Positions 60,095 through 64,000 of a stretch of DNA of 64,000 nt are shown piece after piece; the stretch's first letter is position 1, and the number at the start of each line of letters is the position of its first letter. The translations under genes and the position numbers were made by a program. The DNA lies in the NCBI RefSeq assembly GCF_000719955.1, contig NZ_JOII01000004.1, forward strand, positions 248,001 to 312,000. Reading direction: 5' to 3'. Under the pieces are notes generated by a model. The model was given only the letters and a program-made list of their open reading frames with translations. It made no database searches and was not told the DNA's origin. This DNA is from Streptomyces albidoflavus. Its GTDB lineage: Bacteria > Actinomycetota > Actinomycetes > Streptomycetales > Streptomycetaceae.

Positions 60095-61462
60095 ATGCCG
60101 TCCACTCCGATCGCCGAGACCGTCGCCGCGCTGATGCCGCGGGCGAAGGAGGAGCTCACGGAACTCGTGGCCTTCCGTTCGGTCGCGGACGAGGAGCAGT
60201 TCCCCCGTGCGGAGTGCGAGGGGGCGGCCGACTGGGTGGCCGACGCGCTGCGTGGCGAGGGGTTCCAGGACGTGGCTCTGCTCGACACGCCCGACGGCAC
60301 CCGGTCGGTCTACGGCTACCTGCCCGGCCCCGAGGGCGCGCGCACCGTACTGCTCTACGCCCACTACGACGTGCAGCCGCCGCTGGACGAGGCCGCCTGG
60401 GTCACCCCGCCCTTCGCGCTGACCGAGCGGGACGGGCGCTGGTACGGGCGTGGCGCGGCCGACTGCAAGGGCGGCTTCATCATGCATCTGCTGGCCCTGC
60501 GGGCCCTCAAGGCGGCCGGCGGGGTCCCGGTGCACGTCAAGGTCATCGCGGAGGGCTCCGAGGAGCAGGGCACCGGCGGCCTGGAGCGTTATGCCGAGGC
60601 CCACCCCGGGCTGCTGCGGTCCGACGCGATCGTCATCGGCGACTCCGGCAACTTCCGCGTCGGCGTGCCGACCGTCACCGCCACCCTGCGCGGCATGGCG
60701 ATGGCGCGGCTGACCGTGGACACGCTGGCGGGCAATCTCCACTCGGGCCAGTTCGGCGGTGCCGCCCCCGACGCGCTGGCCGCGCTGATCCGCGTCCTGG
60801 ACTCGCTGCGCGACGAGGACGGTTCCACCACGGTGGAGGGGCTGGCGAACGACGCGGTCTGGCCCGGCCTCCAGTACCCGGAGGAGGAGTTCCGTAAGGA
60901 CGCGAAGGTCCTCGACGGGGTCCGGCTGACGGGGAGCGGGACGGTCGCCGACCGGATCTGGGCCCGGCCGTCCGTCACCGTCATCGGCATCGACTGCCCG
61001 CCGGTGGTGGGGGCCACGCCGTCCGTGCAGGCGAGCGCCCGGGCCCAGATCAGCCTGCGGGTTCCGCCGGGGGTGGACGCGGCCGAGGCGATGAAGCTGC
61101 TGGCCGCGCATCTGGAGCGCCACGTGCCGTGGGGCGCGCGGGCAAGGGTCGAGCAGATCGGCGAGGGCCAGCCTTTCAGCGCCGACACGAGCAGCCCCGC
61201 GTACCAGGCCATGGCCGAGGCGATGGCCGCCGCCTACCCCGGCGAGCAGATGCAGGAGGCCGGCCAGGGAGGCTCGATCCCCCTCACCAACACCCTCGGC
61301 TCGCTCTACCCGGAGGCCGAGATCCTCCTCATCGGCCTCTCGGAGCCCGAGGCCCAGATCCACGCCCCGAACGAGTCGGTCTCCCCGGAGGAGCTGGAGC
61401 GGCTCGCGGTGACGGAGGCGTACTTCCTCCAGAACTACGCCCGGACGGCCACCGCCGGCTGA
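60095..61462 (+). CDS. M20-family dipeptidase
   Basis: A 455-residue zinc peptidase. Metal ligands lie in LLYAHYDVQP (His, Asp), GRGAADCKGG (bridging Asp), AEGSEEQGTGG (Glu-Glu) and IGDSGNF. A dimerisation domain in the middle (TLRGMAMARLTVDTLAGNLH) and IHAPNESVS at the end complete the fold. It hydrolyses dipeptides in the cytoplasm. AGGAG precedes ATG 60095. Confidence 0.92.
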   Translation: MPSTPIAETVAALMPRAKEELTELVAFRSVADEEQFPRAECEGAADWVADALRGEGFQDVALLDTPDGTRSVYGYLPGPEGARTVLLYAHYDVQPPLDEAAWVTPPFALTERDGRWYGRGAADCKGGFIMHLLALRALKAAGGVPVHVKVIAEGSEEQGTGGLERYAEAHPGLLRSDAIVIGDSGNFRVGVPTVTATLRGMAMARLTVDTLAGNLHSGQFGGAAPDALAALIRVLDSLRDEDGSTTVEGLANDAVWPGLQYPEEEFRKDAKVLDGVRLTGSGTVADRIWARPSVTVIGIDCPPVVGATPSVQASARAQISLRVPPGVDAAEAMKLLAAHLERHVPWGARARVEQIGEGQPFSADTSSPAYQAMAEAMAAAYPGEQMQEAGQGGSIPLTNTLGSLYPEAEILLIGLSEPEAQIHAPNESVSPEELERLAVTEAYFLQNYARTATAG

Positions 61463-61509
61463 CCGGACCTCAGCCGGGAGGGGCCCGTCCCGGCACCTCG
61501 GGGCGCAGG

Positions 61510-62490
61510 TCAGCACTCGCGCGCCTGTGCCCCGCCGGTCCAGCGGCGATGAGCGGCCATGTCGACATTGCTGCCGCACACGACCGTCGCCACGGAGCGG
61601 CCGGCGAAGCGGTCGCGGTCCTCGATGACCGCGGCTAGGCCGAGCGCGGCCGACGGCTCGACGACGAGACCGGCGTGGTGCAGGAGCAGCCGCATCCCCG
61701 CGACGATCGACTCCTCCCGGACCAGGACGACATCGTCGGCGACCAGGAGCAGATCCTCCAGGACGGCCGGGATCGGAAACCGACCGGCCACCCCGTCGGC
61801 GATGGTGTCGGTTGACGCGGTGGTGACGACGCGGCGCCGGCGCCAGGAGTGCGCCAACGCCGGTGCGCCCAGCGCCTGGACGCAGACCACCTCGACGTGC
61901 GGCGCCAGTTCCTTGAGTACGTGGCCCACCCCGGTGGCGAGCGCCCCACCGCCGAGGGCGAGCACAACGGTGTCGAACGGCAGGCGGGAGTTCACCAGCT
62001 CCCAGCCGATGGTCCCCGCGCCTTCGCAGGTTTCGAGGTCCAGGCTGTCCTCCAGCAGACGGATGCCCGCGTTCCGGGCGAGGGACGCCGCCCGCTCGCG
62101 AGCCGACTCGTGGTCGCCGTCGACGAGTTCCAGCGTCGCGCCCAGGGCCCGGATGCGGTCGAGCTTGGCCGTGGTGGCGCTGCGGGAGGCCACCACGGTC
62201 ACGTCGACGCCCCGGGTGCGTCCGGACCAGGCGAGGGCCTGCCCGAGGTTGCCCGCACTGGCGCACACCACCGCCCGCCGGCCCGCGTCGGCGAGCAGAC
62301 TCGCCACCACCTCGGTGCCGCGTCCCTTGAAGCTGCGCACCGGGTTCGCCGTCTCCAGCTTGATGTTCACCGCGCACCCGAGACGGGGCTCCAGCGCCTC
62401 GCACCGGTAGAAGGGCATGTCGAGGAAGACCGGGTCGATCAGCTGGCGGGCCGCCAGAATGCGACCGGTGTCGAGACGCGTCCGCGGCAC
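61510..62490 (-). CDS. Threonine/serine dehydratase-like PLP enzyme
   Basis: A 326-residue fold-type II PLP enzyme: Lys in PVRSFKGRG, CASAGNLGQALAWSG phosphate-pocket loop, ALGGGALATGVGHVL cofactor loop, and VVCGSNVD near the end. These match the threonine dehydratase group. The exact substrate, threonine, serine or another hydroxy amino acid, is not clear. It starts 10 bp after the AAA-NUDIX gene on the same strand, so they form an operon. Confidence 0.86.
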   Translation of the reverse strand: MPRTRLDTGRILAARQLIDPVFLDMPFYRCEALEPRLGCAVNIKLETANPVRSFKGRGTEVVASLLADAGRRAVVCASAGNLGQALAWSGRTRGVDVTVVASRSATTAKLDRIRALGATLELVDGDHESARERAASLARNAGIRLLEDSLDLETCEGAGTIGWELVNSRLPFDTVVLALGGGALATGVGHVLKELAPHVEVVCVQALGAPALAHSWRRRRVVTTASTDTIADGVAGRFPIPAVLEDLLLVADDVVLVREESIVAGMRLLLHHAGLVVEPSAALGLAAVIEDRDRFAGRSVATVVCGSNVDMAAHRRWTGGAQAREC

Positions 62491-62500
62491 GGCCGCCCCC

Positions 62501-63523
62501 TCACCTCAACGGCACCCCTCGCTCCAGATACAGCGGCCCCCCGGTCCCCCGCGCCGCCACGGCCCACCGCAGCCGTTCGAACCGTACCGGTGGCAGCAAC
62601 CCCTCGGCCTCGTCGAGGCCGACGAAGCGGCAGGCCCGCAGTTCCGGGCCGGGCAGCAGCATCGAGGTGGCGTCGCGGCTGTCCAGGCGGCCCCCGTCGA
62701 AGAGCAGGCGCAGGCCGCCGAAGCCGGGCGGCATCGGCGGTTCCCAGTCCATGACCAGCAGGCGCAGATCCGCCTGGTCCAGGCTCAGCCCCGTTTCCTC
62801 GGCGACCTCGCGCACCCCCGCGGCGGCGGGCGCCTCCCCTGGTTCGACTATTCCGCCGGGGAACTCCCAGCCGGGTTTGTAGGTCGGGTCGACGAGCAGG
62901 ACCCGCTCCCGTTCGTCGAAGAGCAGGACTCCGGAGGCGACGGTCTCGGCCGTCGGTTCGGGGGTCTGGACGATGTCGCAGGTGCGGGCGCCGCCTTGGT
63001 GGAGCAGGTCGGCGATGCGCTGCGCGCTCTGCGCGGGCGAGAGTCCCCGGGTGTCGAGGACGTGGGCGTCCGCCGCGAGCCAGGCGGAGAGCACGGCGCC
63101 GTACGCGGCGGGGTCGTGCGGAGGGCGGGAGGCGGTCCGGGTCCCGGTCGGCGTCTCGGCGGAGCGCGCCCGCAGGATCGTTTCCCCAGGGTCGACCAGG
63201 ACGTGGCTGACGGTGATGCGGCGGGCGGCGAGAGCCCCGAAGATCTCGTCCCGGTACTCCTGGCGCAGCAGGCTGCCGGGGACGACCACGTCGCCGCCGG
63301 TCTCCGCGAAGAGCGCGGCGGCGGTGTCGACGACCAGCCGCCGCCACATCGGCAGCTCCTGGAGATCCGCCACCTCGGCCAGCCGTTTCGGTGGCAGCAG
63401 CCGGACGAGTTGCTCCTCGACCGTCTCCGGGTCGAAGAGCACACTCCGCGGGAGCAGCTCTGTCAGTTCCTTCGCCACGGCGGTCTGGTCCGCCCCGAAC
63501 GCACCGTTGACCCAGATGATCAC
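62501..63523 (-). CDS. AAA/kinase-like domain fused to a NUDIX hydrolase
   Basis: A 340-residue fusion. The N-terminal 170 residues look like a P-loop kinase or chloramphenicol-phosphotransferase-type fold (IIWVNGAFGADQT; SVLFDPETVEEQL; VSHVLVDPGET). The Walker A lysine is replaced: GADQT where GxGKT is expected. The C-terminal half is a Nudix domain whose box runs GGIVEPGEAPAAAGVREVAE then ETGL. The NUDIX part should be active. The ATPase half is probably degenerate or only binds nucleotide. Cotranscribed with the PLP enzyme. Confidence 0.83.
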   Translation of the reverse strand: MIIWVNGAFGADQTAVAKELTELLPRSVLFDPETVEEQLVRLLPPKRLAEVADLQELPMWRRLVVDTAAALFAETGGDVVVPGSLLRQEYRDEIFGALAARRITVSHVLVDPGETILRARSAETPTGTRTASRPPHDPAAYGAVLSAWLAADAHVLDTRGLSPAQSAQRIADLLHQGGARTCDIVQTPEPTAETVASGVLLFDERERVLLVDPTYKPGWEFPGGIVEPGEAPAAAGVREVAEETGLSLDQADLRLLVMDWEPPMPPGFGGLRLLFDGGRLDSRDATSMLLPGPELRACRFVGLDEAEGLLPPVRFERLRWAVAARGTGGPLYLERGVPLR

Positions 63524-63725
63524 GGTTCCCCCTCATCCGTAGACGCCAGTGGCTTGCCCGCCCCACAGTGCCACGGAAACCCACCGCGTTCAGAGAGGGC
63601 CGCCCGCCGCCGAATGCGCCGGTCGTGCGCCCCTCCGAGCGCCCGTGCGCCGGGGCTGCGCGGCTGGCGGGCCCACCCCGCCCCGCCCTCACACGCGCTC
63701 CGCACCTGTGACGGCGTACGCCTCA

Positions 63726-64000
63726 TCAGGCGGCCTGCCGACGGCCGGCCGCCGATCCACCCCAGCCGTCCTCCCGGAGCACGGAGGCCGCCGCCCCGAT
63801 GAGCCCGGCGTCCGTCCCGGTCCGCGCCGGAACCACCGTCAGGCCGCGAACGAAGGCGAGGGTGGCGTACTGGTCGAGTGCCCGGCGCAACGGGGCGAAG
63901 AGCACGTCGCCCGCGGCCGCCACCCCGCCCCCGATCACCGCGATCCGGATCTCGGTCAGCGTCGCGGTGGCGGCGATCCCGGCGGCCAGCGCGCGGCCCG
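63726..64000 (-). CDS. ROK-family sugar kinase, C-terminal part, cut by right edge
   Basis: The minus strand reads in from the right edge: RALAAGIAATATLTEIRIAV, then IGGGVAAAGDVLFAPLRRAL and TVVPARTGTDAGLIGAAASV. This is the C-terminus of ROK glucokinases and related kinases; the last 90 or so residues are visible. The N-terminus with the ATP and zinc motifs lies outside, so the substrate cannot be judged. Confidence 0.88.
   Translation of the reverse strand, partial: GRALAAGIAATATLTEIRIAVIGGGVAAAGDVLFAPLRRALDQYATLAFVRGLTVVPARTGTDAGLIGAAASVLREDGWGGSAAGRRQAA

Overview
The window is very GC-rich, with almost only G or C at third codon positions, TAnnnT -10 boxes, many GTG starts and many leaderless-looking promoters. 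It carries families typical of Streptomyces (DUF6411, DUF6643, Rv1733c-like, PucR/GAF regulators, Zur-controlled L32), so the source is almost certainly a Streptomyces chromosome. I saw no rRNA, tRNA, CRISPR array or complete insertion sequence.

1-13,017: the 3' end of a nonribosomal peptide synthetase (NRPS) cluster. One NRPS gene runs in from the left edge and ends carrier-condensation-thioesterase (T-C-TE). A second, complete 3,588-residue NRPS overlaps it by 8 bp and reads C-A(Thr)-T-C-T-E-C-A-T-C. Two modules lack an adenylation domain, and the second protein ends in a condensation domain with no acceptor in the window.

13,059-20,000: after a small membrane protein comes a compact sugar phosphotransferase operon, fruR-fruK-fruA-ptsH-ptsI, read from a promoter overlapped by an inverted GTTTAC repeat. 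A 39-codon ORF bridges fruK and fruA with ATGA overlaps at both ends.

20,000-29,300: assorted genes. These include a 5'-truncated aldo/keto reductase, a secreted phosphoesterase, a GreA/GreB-like factor, a DUF3533 membrane protein, a cysteine-free ribosomal L32 behind a textbook Zur box, a methyltransferase with an XRE-cupin regulator, and PadR with a membrane partner and a PAP2 phosphatase.

29,300-34,300: a probable 3-hydroxybutyrate locus (MHS transporter, GAF-PucR regulator, short-chain dehydrogenase) with TGTGG/CCACA palindromes upstream of both metabolic genes. A start-less gene remnant sits inside it.

34,300-55,400: mostly core Streptomyces genes: NUDIX, Lnt, DEAD-box helicase, DUF3093, glutamate-racemase-like protein, a double TerD protein, DUF6643, MOSC and Rv1733c-like proteins. 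An unusual protein fuses a beta-helix to a CbxX-type AAA+ ATPase, and it is convergent with a polytopic membrane alpha/beta hydrolase. A DeoR regulator, a Cds1-like PLP enzyme, an anti-sigma-type ATPase, a ROK regulator, AlkB and an MFS transporter follow.

55,400-58,700: a secreted protein and a NarL-type two-component system lie between two near-identical 87-bp inverted repeats, themselves bordered by copies of a 38-39 bp dispersed repeat. This is the clearest candidate for an inserted cassette.

58,700-64,000: a geranylgeranyl-reductase-type flavoprotein, an M20 dipeptidase, a PLP threonine-dehydratase-like enzyme, an AAA-NUDIX fusion with a degenerate P-loop, and the C-terminus of a ROK sugar kinase cut by the right edge.

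All calls come from reading translations, motifs and DNA repeats by eye. No homology search was run.
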